Below are positions 23,356 to 33,034 of a stretch of 64,000 nucleotides of DNA, one piece after another (position 1 is the first letter of the stretch; each line of letters begins with the position of its first letter). A model generated the notes under the pieces. It made no database searches and had not been told where the DNA came from. It saw only the letters and a program-made list of their open reading frames with translations. This stretch comes from Larimichthys crocea (Eukaryota > Chordata > Actinopteri > Sciaenidae). The stretch lies in assembly GCF_000972845.2 (NCBI RefSeq), contig NC_040015.1:4998007-5062006 (forward strand), written 5' to 3'. Made by a program: the position numbers and the translations under genes.

Positions 23356-24541
23356 GTGAGGTAAAAGGAAACATGGTTAAGTTTGAGGAATATCTTGCTG
23401 ACTTTAAGGACCTGCATGTGTCTTATGCTGACACACTGGGTGAGGAAGCCTGTCAAGAGGACGATGAAAAATGGTATCAGCCGACATGCGCACAGATCGC
23501 GGCTTTCATCGTAAAAGCCACAAAATGGATTAGAGCCATAGAGGATCCAAGTTCCCCCTTTGTAGCAGAGGCCACTTCTTCCGCTGCGCATGTGGAAAAC
23601 CCTCTGCCCGATTCCGCTGATAACGCCGACCCCGACCTTGACTTTATTGATGCGCAATCAGGTTCATCAAGAGGCTCAAGTGAAGCATCTACAACACTGC
23701 GCATTAATGCGGAGGCCGAGCGAGTGGCCCTATTGGCCAAAGCATCTAAATTACAGGAGAAACACGAGATTGAGGAACAGGAGGAAATGTTAAGAAAACG
23801 GAAGTTCTGGAACTGAATGCTGAAATTGAAGCCACTACTGCCAAGACCAACTATTTAAGAGGCTGAATTTAATTTGCACAGCTCTGATAAAATTGATTTT
23901 GTCCCACTTCCAATGCCAGTGATAGATGCAGAAGCAGCTGAAGCCACAGCTGATACATCAGCTGCCACTGAACTGGATGAAAGGCTGTAGTATTCACTTC
24001 ATCTTCAGGACAGGATTTCCCTTGGCCCTGCAGTCCGACTCAAGACTGGTGTTCAGGTTCAATTTCCCCTCTTTGACTCAGCTTTAGATAGAGATAGACA
24101 TCACAGTAAGTCTACTCTCCATCCCAGGCCCACTAGTGCTGTATCACAACCACAACGCACACCGCCTCATGGTTTTCCCTCTGCCACTCCCCAGTCACAG
24201 TCAGGATCCGCTCAAGCCCCCCAGTACCCTGTGCCACAGTGGCAAAATCCCTCTGTGCCCATGTCATCATCACAGGAAAGTGGATCAAAGTCAATTAACC
24301 AGGATACTGGCAACAACTGTTCTACGTTACCACAAGGTAACATTACAATCTTTGATGGCCATGTTTTAGAGAACAGATCATCCATTCACTCCTTTGAGAA
24401 CATTATTGAACGTAAAACTGATAACAACAGCGACAGATTACGGTTTCTTATCCAGTACACCAGAGGCCAAGCGCAAAGGTTAGTCAAGAGCCGTGAGTAC
24501 ATGACGCAGCTATGTTACAAATGTGGCCCTTGCCCCAAAAG

Positions 24542-25707
24542 AGACAAAGCCTGAGCGCCCTTGCCCCTTCTGTAGCTCAAACCACACTTTGGATTTGTGT
24601 AAAGACTGCAAAGAAAGCCCACAGAGACAAGCTCAGCTTTTTGAAAACAAAGGGCATTTGCTTTGGATGCCTTTCCATAGGCGGTCATATTAGCAAAGAC
24701 TGCAAAAATTGTCTCACCTGCAACATATGCAAGAAGGCTCATCCAAGCGCCCTGCACATTGAGCCCAAAGACCATATAAATAAAGACAGCACGGTTAGTG
24801 AGCCAAAAAGGCCCTCTGGTGTTATAGGCAGTGCATCAGTAGAATTATGTGGTCATATAGGGGCTGGAGACCAAGAAAGCGTGCTTCCCATTGTTCCGGT
24901 CAGAGTCAAGGCAGCAAAGGGCAGCCATGTCCATCAAGTGTATGCTCTCTTAGATCCTGGGTCCTCTGCCACCTTCTGCTCAGAGGAGCTCATGTCACAG
25001 CTCGGCCTCAAAGGCAAAAGGACTCACATCCTGCTGCGAACCTTGAATCAGGAAATGTCTGTCCCAGCTTATGTGGTGTCAGGACTTGAAGTTTCAGCAC
25101 TGGACAGCGACAACTTCCTTCCTCTTCCTGACACCATCACTCAAAAGGAAATGCCGGTCACCACAAGCAGCATCCCCGAGCAGACTGCCTTGAAACATTG
25201 GGCGTATCTTAGTCAAGTTACAATCCCCACCATCAGTTCAAAGGTGGAGCTTCTGATTGGCACAAATGCTCCAAACTTATTAGAGCCATGGGAGGTAATC
25301 AACAGTCAGAGAGGGGGTCCCTATGCTGTTAGGACACTGTTGGGGTGGGTTGTAAATGGGCCACTGAGAAGTGCTGCTGACTATGTAGACAGGGTGACTG
25401 TGAACAAGATTTCAGTGGTGAATCTGGAAAAGCTGCTGATATCACAGTACAATCAGGATTTTAATGAAGTTGCCTCAGAGAAAAAAAAGACCGAGATGTC
25501 TATTGAGGACAAAAGATTTTTGAAAATTGCTAATGGGGCACTTTTGAAAGACAGACATTACAGTCTGAAACAGCCCTTTAGAAATCCTGATGTGCTCATG
25601 CCAAACAATCTCCAAGTTGCTGAACAGCGGTTGCAGAGTCTGAAAATGAAAAAAAAAGAGATGAGCGATTCAAAGAGGACTATGTCACATTTATCAGTGA
25701 CGTACTT
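24542..25707 (+). pseudogene. BEL/Pao pol pseudogene, 5' part (zinc knuckle, protease, start of RT)
   Basis: An open frame runs from about 24,542 to the hAT insertion. It contains a cysteine-rich region CFGCLSIGGHISKDC / CLTCNICKKAHPSALH, like the zinc fingers of BEL polyproteins. An aspartic protease follows with active-site motif LLDPGSSATF (24,951-24,980) and the downstream region typical of Pao peptidases (LIGTNAPNLLEPWEV, TLLGWVVNGPL). The last part (EDKRFLKIANGALLKDRHY) is the approach to the reverse transcriptase. The hAT element at 25,716 then splits pol. Confidence 0.9.
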
Positions 25708-26126
25708 AAGAACAATAGTGATGTGTCGGTCGCGAACGATCCGGTTCTAAGAGCCGGCTCTTTGAAGTGAACGACGGGAGCTTGCTCCTCATTGGGAGCT
25801 GATTTAGGGAGCCTTTTTTTATTTATTTTTTTTCACTTCGGTGGCTCACTGTCTCCTCTCCCTGACACTCTCCCTCGTGCCATGCCTGTTCTCACACATT
25901 TTGACCAATCACGTTCGGCTTTCAATTAAAAAAGTGGGCGGAAAAAAACTAGTGGGAAAAGGCTTTTTTTTTTCTCTCCACTTTTTTTGTGTGAAAGCCG
26001 CACGTAGGTCAAGATGTATAGCAGCATCCACGACAGGGGTGACAGACAGATGCACAGCGGTCGCGGAGGATAAACACGACAAGAGGGAGACGAGAGACCG
26101 AGAGAAAACGACAAACAGTGAGGAAA

Positions 26127-27384
26127 ATGAGTGACAGCAGGAAATGGAGTAAAATTTGGACCCATTTTAATGCCACCAGCAGCTCAAACAGTGTAGACTG
26201 TGTAAAGTTAACATCTCCTATCGAGCAGGCTCTACAAACAATTTGCACAGGCACATGTGAACTGTCCACCCATCAGTACAGGTGGAGGAATTAAGGGAAG
26301 CAAGGGAACCTGCTGAAAGTGCCAGTACATCATCAACTGCAACTGATTCTGAAGCTGCTGCAATGTCTGCCCCCAGTAGGCCTACACCCCAGCAACCACC
26401 TAGATCAGCCCAGAGCTCAATGAGACGGTTTTTGCAGAACACTCTGACCCCAGCCAAGCAGAACTCAAATGATGAGGAACTGGCAAAGATGGTGGCACGT
26501 GATTTCTAACCATTTTCAATTGTAGAAGATGCAGGATTTCGAAGCTACAGCCAGGCCCTCAATCCAATGTATGTCCTCCCCAGGAGAAAAACCCACATCA
26601 GAAAATAGTCCCAGGCCTATATGACACAGCACGTGCTTCTCTTCAGGAAAGAGTCAAGAAAGCCACAGCTGTTTGCTTAACTACTGACTGCTGGACATCC
26701 CGAGCCACCACCTCATATATGTCCGTTACCTGTCACTTTTTAGAAAATTATAAAATGGTGTCATGTCTGCTGGATTGCTTTGAGTTCAGTGCCAGACATA
26801 CCTCTGAACCAGACCAGAATAACCACTGAGAAAGTGAAGGAGTTAGTGGGATCTCTCTGTGCATCCATGGACAGAAAGTTCCTCAGAATGGAATACAACA
26901 CTATTCTGTCAGAAACCACCCTTCTCGACCCCCGTTTCAAAAAGCTGGCTTTTAATGACAGCAGAGCAGTTGATGAAGCTCTTCAAAGAATAAGTGCAGC
27001 AGCAGCAAGTTCTAGCCAGTCAACTCCACAAGGGGGCCAAGAGGGAGAAGAGGCAGCAGAGCATGAGCAAGAGGAGCCACAAGCATCTGTTGTTTGGAGG
27101 TTCTTTGAAGAGTGGGTAAGTGGAGACACTACAAGAAGGAATCCCTCATCAGATGCAGTACTGGAAGTGAGATCCTATCTTGAGGAGCCCCTTTTCCAGA
27201 GAAGTGCAGACCCACTGAGCTGGTGGGAGACCAAGGCTCTGGTCTACCCACGGTTTTCCCAGGTGATGGCACGGAGACTGTGCATAGTCGCAACATCTGT
27301 CCCCTCAGAGAGAATCTTCTCAAAAACTGGGCAGATCATAACGGAGAGAAGGAACCGGATCAGCCCCTCCACTTGGTTTTTCTA
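26127..27384 (+). pseudogene. hAT transposase pseudogene
   Basis: From ATG 26,127 the sequence encodes a degenerate BED-type zinc-finger start (KWSKIWTHFNA). A serine/proline linker follows (26,282-26,500), then catalytic-domain pieces (TAVCLTTDCWTS near 26,665-26,700). The C-terminal hAT dimerisation domain is seen at 27,180-27,370 (DPLSWWETK; SVPSERIFSKTGQIITERRN). Stops at 26,507 and 26,606 and an internal deletion near 26,790 remove most of the RNase H-like core. Confidence 0.9.
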
Positions 27385-27894
27385 AATGCAAATCTTCACT
27401 AAAGACTTTGTCATTCTGTGAGTTTGTGCAGGTTTAATGTAAATAGTTAAAAGTCAAATTGAGATGGGTCTTTATTTTTAAACTTTATATACTTTTTATA
27501 CATTTAATAATTTATTTTGTAGCACTTTGTTGAAGTTGTGCTTGTGTTTTTAAAATAGTTAAAAGTTTCCCTAATTGTGTCTTTATTTTTATACTTTATA
27601 ATTTATTTTGTGGCATTTTTTCAAGGTTGAGTGTGTTTGTAAAATAAAGCCATAAAGGATAAACATTTGATGTCACGTATGTATTTTACATTAGTAATTC
27701 ATTTTTTCAGGCAGTTTTGCATTATTTTGGTAAATTAATTAAATAGTAAATAAGTTTTATTTATATAGGCACTTTTTTACACAGCATGCACTGACCAAAG
27801 TGCTTTACAATAAAATTAAATATAATATTTAAAAATAATAATAAAAATAAAAATAATAATAACAGCAGCAACAAATTAATAACAACAATAACAA

Positions 27895-27897
27895 AAC

Positions 27898-27939
<42 letters not shown>

Positions 27940-27985
27940 TACACAATAATAATAAGAATAATAGTAATAATAATAACAATTAATA
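27895..27985. repeat. (TAA)n microsatellite
   Basis: A TAA/AAT trinucleotide run, pure at 27,899-27,939 and interrupted on both sides (27,830-27,985), lies inside the hAT element. Confidence 0.85.
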
Positions 27986-28106
27986 AAACCAATTAATAAA
28001 ATGTGAGGAGCCGTTTGGGAGCTGAAAGAGCTGGCTCCTTATAGTATGCAGAGCCAAAAGAACCGGCTCTCCAAAAAGAGCCGAAATTCCCATCACTAAA
28101 GAACAA

Positions 28107-30027
28107 CCATGCTGAGGAAGTCCCACAGGGGGAACTCAGACAGCCACAGGAAAGGTATGGTACTTACCACACCACGGAGTGTACCACCCTAAAAAGAACT
28201 AGAACATAGAGTGGTGTTTGATTGTGCTGCCTCCTATCAAGGTGTATCCCTGAACACAGAACTACTCCAGGGTCCGATTTTACCAACTCTCTGATTGGAG
28301 TGATTCTGAGATTTCCTAAGGAGCCCATTGGAATCATGGCTGACATTAAATCAATGTTCCATCAGGTCAGAGTGGCTGAGTCTGATGTGAACTATTTGAG
28401 GTTCTTGTGGTGGCCACAAGGTGACACCTGCCAGACAGCAAAGGAACACTGTATGCTTGTACATATCTTTGGTGCTGTGTCCTCCCCTAGTGTGGCCAAC
28501 TTTGCATTGCAAAAGACTGCTGCTGACAATGAGAACTGTTTCCCCCCTCATGTAGCTGAGACCATCCGCCACAACTTTTATGTAAATGATTGTGCCAAGT
28601 CTGTGGCCATAGAATCTCATGCCATCCAGCTGGTAAAAGATCTCACTGCATTGTGCAGTAGAGGTGGGTTCCAGTTAACTCAGTGGGTCAGCAATAGCCG
28701 GGCTGGCAGAAAGGTCAGTCATCTCCTATGGTCTAGCAGCAGGCATTCCCTGCAGAAATGGCAACACTGGCATTGTCGCCACCCAGAGTACACAAGAGCA
28801 GCAGTCTCTGCCGGCTCGACCCTGTATTGGACAAGGGCATTCTCAGAGTGGGTGGCCGTCTGCATAAATCTGCAATGCCTGAAGAAACCAAACACCCCTG
28901 CATCTTGCCCAAAAATTCACACATCTCAGGCCTTCTCACCAGACATGTCCATGAGCGCAGGTCACAGTGGAAGAAACCACATGCTTTCTGAGCTCTGCAA
29001 AAGATACTGGATTGTAAAGGGAAATTCAGTAGCAAGAAAGGTGCTCTCTAGATGTGTCATGTGTCGGCGTGTGAGGAGCAAAACAGGTGAGCAAAAAATG
29101 GCAGACTTGCCAACGGAGAGAATCCTGCCTGACCTCCCTCCCTTTACCAATGTTGGCCTAGATTACTTTGGCCCTTTGAAGTAAAACGAGGAAGAGCCAC
29201 CATCAAAAGGTATGGCATACTTTTTACTTGTATGTCCAGTAGAGCCATCCACTTAGTGGTTGCCTACATGTTGGACAGTGACTCATGCATACATGCTTTG
29301 AGGAGATTTATTTGCAGGAGGGGTCAAGTCAAGCACATCAGGGATAAACCTGGTGGGCACTCAGACTGAGCTGAAAAAGGCCCTGATGTCACTGAACCGG
29401 AGGAGGATCCAGGATGCCCTGCTAACTGAACAAATACAATGGAGCTTCAACCCACCAGCCGCTGCACACCATGGCAGAGTCTGGGAAAGGCTCATACGCT
29501 CCGTCCGGCAAGTGCTGAACTCCACTCTCCATCAGCAGTCCATCGATGATGAAGGCCTTCAGACCCTGTTCTGCGAGGCCGAGGCAATCCTCAACAACCA
29601 TCCACTCTCCACAATGTCCTCAGATCCACATGACCTGGAGCCACTGACCCCCAATCACATCCTCCTGCTCAGATCTATGCCCACTCTGCCCCCTGGAACC
29701 TTCCTGAGGTCTGATCTCTATGCCAGACGCTGCTGGAAACAGGTCCAGTACCTGGCTGACCTCTTCTGGAGCAGATGGACCAAGGAATATCTCCTTTTAC
29801 AGCAAGAGAGGCAGAAGTAGACATCAGTAAAGAAAAACCTGAATGTTAGAGACATTGTCCTGGTGGTTGACCCCACTGCTCCTCGAGGGTCCTGGCTATT
29901 AGGGAGAGTGCTGGAGGTCAAACCAGATGTGAAAGGCCTGGTCCGTGCTGTGAAAGTCCAGACAAAGACATCAGTTCTTGAGAGGCCCATCACTAAGCTG
30001 TGCCGGATCCTTGAGGCTGATGAGTGA
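28107..30027 (+). pseudogene. BEL/Pao pol pseudogene, 3' part (RT, integrase)
   Basis: Reverse transcriptase resumes after the hAT insertion: IMADIKSMFHQVRV (motif A), FGAVSSPSVANFAL, then the catalytic box reads YVND instead of the usual YVDD (28,579-28,590), a mutation that should disable it. The RNase H region is deleted. The integrase zinc-binding part (HSGRNHMLSELCKRYW; CVMCRR) and core (LPPFTNVGLDYFGP; SSRAIHLVVAYMLDSD) follow. After stops near 29,181 and 29,367 comes the C-terminal integrase/chromodomain-side region (HHGRVWERLIRSVR; LRDIVLVVD-like) to the stop at 30,027. It is inactive. Confidence 0.9.
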
Positions 30028-30203
30028 CCAGTGATCCTGACCATTATAGAGAATAGTAATGTATACACATCTTTATCGTAGTTCATACATTTTTGTAAAA
30101 GAACAATTAGTGCTTACTGAATTTCTGAAATTACTCTTTTGGCTCCTTTTTTTTGTAAATATTTATGTAATTGATTGTATAAATAACAATTAAGGGGCTG
30201 GTG

Positions 30204-30219
30204 TGTAGGAGCCACATTT
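30204..30219 (+). repeat. First 16 bp of the BEL/Pao 3' LTR
   Basis: TGTAGGAGCCACATTT is the start of the 3' LTR, preceded by a purine-rich AAGGGGCTGG. The final six bases are the left target duplication of the integrase-HECT element. The remainder of the LTR is at 37,037-37,432. Confidence 0.93.
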
Positions 30220-30255
30220 TACGGAAGCGTATTGCATTCACTTGAAAACAAAAAC

Positions 30256-30545
30256 TCTGTTTTTTTCTGAGTAATTTTTTTTCCTCCTGTTTTTCTGAGT
30301 AATTTTTTCCCTGTTTTTCTGAGTAATTTTTTTTTCCTGTTTTTTTGAGTAATTTTTTTTCCTCCTGTTTTTCTGAGTAATTTTTTCCCTGTTTTTCTGA
30401 GTAATTTTTTTTTTTCCTGTTTTTCTGAGTAATTTTTTTTCCTGTTTTTCTGAGTAATTTTTTTTTAACCTGTTTTTCTGAGTAATTTTTTTCTTCCAGT
30501 TTTTCTGAGTAATTTTTTTTTTTTCTGTTTTTCGAGGTAATTTGT
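30256..30545 (+). repeat. Left subterminal array, 11 units of about 24 bp
   Basis: About eleven copies of CTGTTTTTCTGAGTAATTTT with T-run length variation. The inverted equivalent forms the right array. Such subterminal repeats are the usual binding sites for a transposase; that role is inferred. Confidence 0.9.
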
Positions 30546-30579
30546 TTTCTGAATTGAGATACTTAGAACGGAAGCAAAC

Positions 30580-31999
30580 ATGGCCGGCTTGTTTAGTTTA
30601 ATTAGGTTTTACTTTGATCTGGGTTTAAGACACTGGGAGATAGTCCTGTCTTTAAGTCATATAGATGGTATTACTATTAGTTTGTCGACTTTACGCAGGC
30701 ACCTGAAGACTTTGCGGTTGTTCAGAAGGAAAGCCCATTCAGATCTCATAGACATAGCAATGTTTCTCCAGGATCAGCTGGACATATATGGCATGCTCCA
30801 TGGATACAAGATGATGCATTTGAAATACATTCAGGCTGGCTACGTGGTGACTCGAGAGACGATCAGGAGACTGCTGAAAATATTGGATCCGCATGGTGTG
30901 CAGCTGAGGCGCCGGAATCGCCTTTGGCGGCGTATGTACCAGAATCCAGGCCCAAACTTTTTGTGGCATGTAGACTCATATGATAAACTCAAACCGCGCT
31001 GCCCGAATTCGTTCCGACCTCGGAACCGAGAACTGTTACATTGAACAAATGCAGATGTTCTTGAGGCACAATCATCTGGACAACTTTTCGCACAGATGTT
31101 ATCTGTATGGATCAAGCAATCACAACCAAAGAATAGAGAACTGGTGGGGCTTTTTAAGGAAGCAACACGCACAGTTCTGGATGAACCTGTTTCAAGATTT
31201 AAAAGACTCAGACTTCTTTTTTGGTGACTTCCTGGACAAAAGTCTCATTCAATTCACATGTCTTGAAATAATAGAGGTAAGAACTGCAATACGTTTATGT
31301 TGTTTTTTCCCCCATAGTGCTATATTATGTCAGAATAATACTGTGACACTTGCTCAGCTTAGTGGTTAAAGTATTCAGATGTTTTACTTCACAAAAAGCA
31401 GTAGTACCACCCTGTGTAGTGGGTTACTTTTAGTGTGGTACTTATATCATAGGCCTACTGATATTAGTGAAAAAGAGCAATAAAGTCAGCAGTATATATT
31501 CAAAGTACTTAAAGTATGAAACGTATAAAATGGGTTAGGGTTAGTGTTTTGATGTTTTTAATTGCATAATATAGTTTATTATTGCAGATGAGTTGGAGCT
31601 GATTTGAACTGCACTACTGGCTAGTTTAATGATCATGTGTGAACAGATTTTCTCTTCTTTAGAGAGAACTGCAGGAAGTTGTTCACCTCTGGAACACTCA
31701 CAGAATTCGCCCATGCAGAAATGCTGTGTCTCCAGGCGGGCGCCCAGTGATGATGTACACCCTACTACCACCCCACCCAACTTTTTGGTGCCAGAGAGTA
31801 CCTGAAAGAGGTATCCCAACAAAAGATAGAAGCCTGCAGAGAGGAATGCCTTCAGAGAGGTCCGTATTCCTGTGACGATACAGTGTTTGACATTTGCTGC
31901 CTTGCCATGGCAGAAAACAGTCTTCATCCACCCACCTCTCCAGAGGAAGCCATTGAGCTTTACATGTTCTTACGTGCTTACATACGAGCTCAGATTTAA
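30580..31999 (+). pseudogene. Integrase-like (rve/DDE) transposase, spliced, internally deleted
   Basis: This should catalyse strand transfer of the element in the nucleus. Exon 1 starts at ATG 30,580. It has a helix-turn-helix region (FYFDLGLRHWEIV...RRHLKTLRLFRRK), a linker (ETIRRLLKILDPHGVQLRRR) and the first catalytic-type Asp in LWHVDSYDKLKP (codon 30,973). A deletion at about 30,997-31,003 shifts frame. The second Asp (SDLGTEN, codon 31,016) and Glu (NQRIENWW, codon 31,136) follow with 39 residues between. Exon 1 ends 31,276 at ATAGAG/GTAAGA; exon 2 is 31,663-31,999 (HLWNTHRIRP; GGRPVMMYTLLP), with one further shift near 31,785. Copy 2 (47,027-48,522) has the same layout. As it stands the gene is not functional. 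Confidence 0.88.
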
Positions 32000-33034
32000 T
32001 GATCACAACCTGCTCTACTGGATCAAATGACTGGATGTAAGCCTCCACATAAGGGTAGAAAATCTTATGGACCATGAATTTGTAACTGTGAACTCTTTAC
32101 TAATGGACATATCCCAGTTGTGCCAACCTTGTTGTATATCCTCTTTGTATTCATTATGGAAAAAATTACACATCATAATAAGTGCTGGCATTCCGATAGC
32201 TGCATATGAAATATCGCATCACATGTTACATGTTGTGAAAAAATGGAAAATCTGTGCATTGTAAAAAGAGCAGTCTACAAAAAGGAGTCATTATCAATTA
32301 TAATTCAAACTGGTTATAATATCTTGTCCTTAATGGTGTGTATGCTGAATTTCAAATGTAGCTCTTGTAGACACAATGCTTGTTACTGAGCAGTGAAACC
32401 TTTTCGCTTTTGATATTTAGGTTGTAGCATTTAGGAAGAATACCTTCCTGTTTTTCTGTTTCTCTCATCAAGTTACTGTATGTCATTTGCAGCCAAACAA
32501 TTGCACGTAACAATACTGGTGAATATATGTGTATCTAAAATTTGTTGGTGATTATCATGTCATCTCTTAAACATATAAACAGTTTAGATATTCTTATGTG
32601 TTTGAATGAAATGTCACTCTATAGATTTATGTTGAAATGCAGTTGTCAATAAACTTTCAGCAAATTAAGCATATTATTATCTTTTATTAGGGCATGCATC
32701 TTTCCTTGAGTTTACACATTTGATAACTTTAACATTTCACAATAGAAGCACCCCATAACAAAAGGAACATGTCCAATTTTATGACTGTAGATGGAAAAAT
32801 ATCATGTCTCACAGAGCAGGACTCCTGAACTACATGACTCAACAGTAAAGACACATCTGTTTGAAGACAGGTGTACAAAACAAGACAGCAAGCTGTGATT
32901 CTATTTGTAAAAAAACACCTCAAAGTACCTTTTAATGCAACGAGCAGATTTAACAAACACTGTCAGTATTAACATCTGACATGAGGTAGAGTTTCAAATA
33001 TCCTAGACTGATAACAGTGTCTTAAATAGTACAC
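32000..33034. other. Intergenic space between the two convergent transposon genes
   Basis: About 1 kb of AT-rich DNA between the integrase stop and the HECT stop. 'CAATAAACTTTCAGC' at 32,648-32,662 could provide plus-strand polyadenylation. No other gene is seen. Confidence 0.5.

Larger units (their letters stand above)
22379..24541 (+). pseudogene. BEL/Pao gag pseudogene
   Basis: The frame opens at ATG 22,379 (MAGKDEQ) and is cut after seven codons by the solo LTR at 22,401. It resumes at 22,947 and is cut again at 23,030 by the second LTR, then continues at 23,361. The region 23,370-23,810 encodes an acidic, coiled-coil-rich Gag part (ADTLGEEACQEDDEKW; AEAERVALLAKASKLQEKHE). A shift near 23,805 and stops around 23,860 and 23,990 break it. 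A conserved Gag piece (HSFENIIERKTDNNSDRLRF) follows at 24,390-24,450, then a deletion joins it to the zinc-finger region. It cannot make a full Gag. Confidence 0.88.
25716..28098 (+). mobile_element. hAT transposon with perfect 8-bp target duplication
   Basis: It starts TAGTGATGTGTCGG and ends CCCATCACTA, with AAGAACAA duplicated on both sides (25,708-25,715; 28,099-28,106). 'GAGCCGGCTCTT' near the left and 'AACCGGCTCTCC' near the right are subterminal repeats of this well-known hAT type. The body carries a broken transposase and, downstream, an A/T-rich microsatellite and a LINE-tail-like fragment (27,745-27,820). The target is BEL pol, so it is younger than the BEL insertion. Confidence 0.93.
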
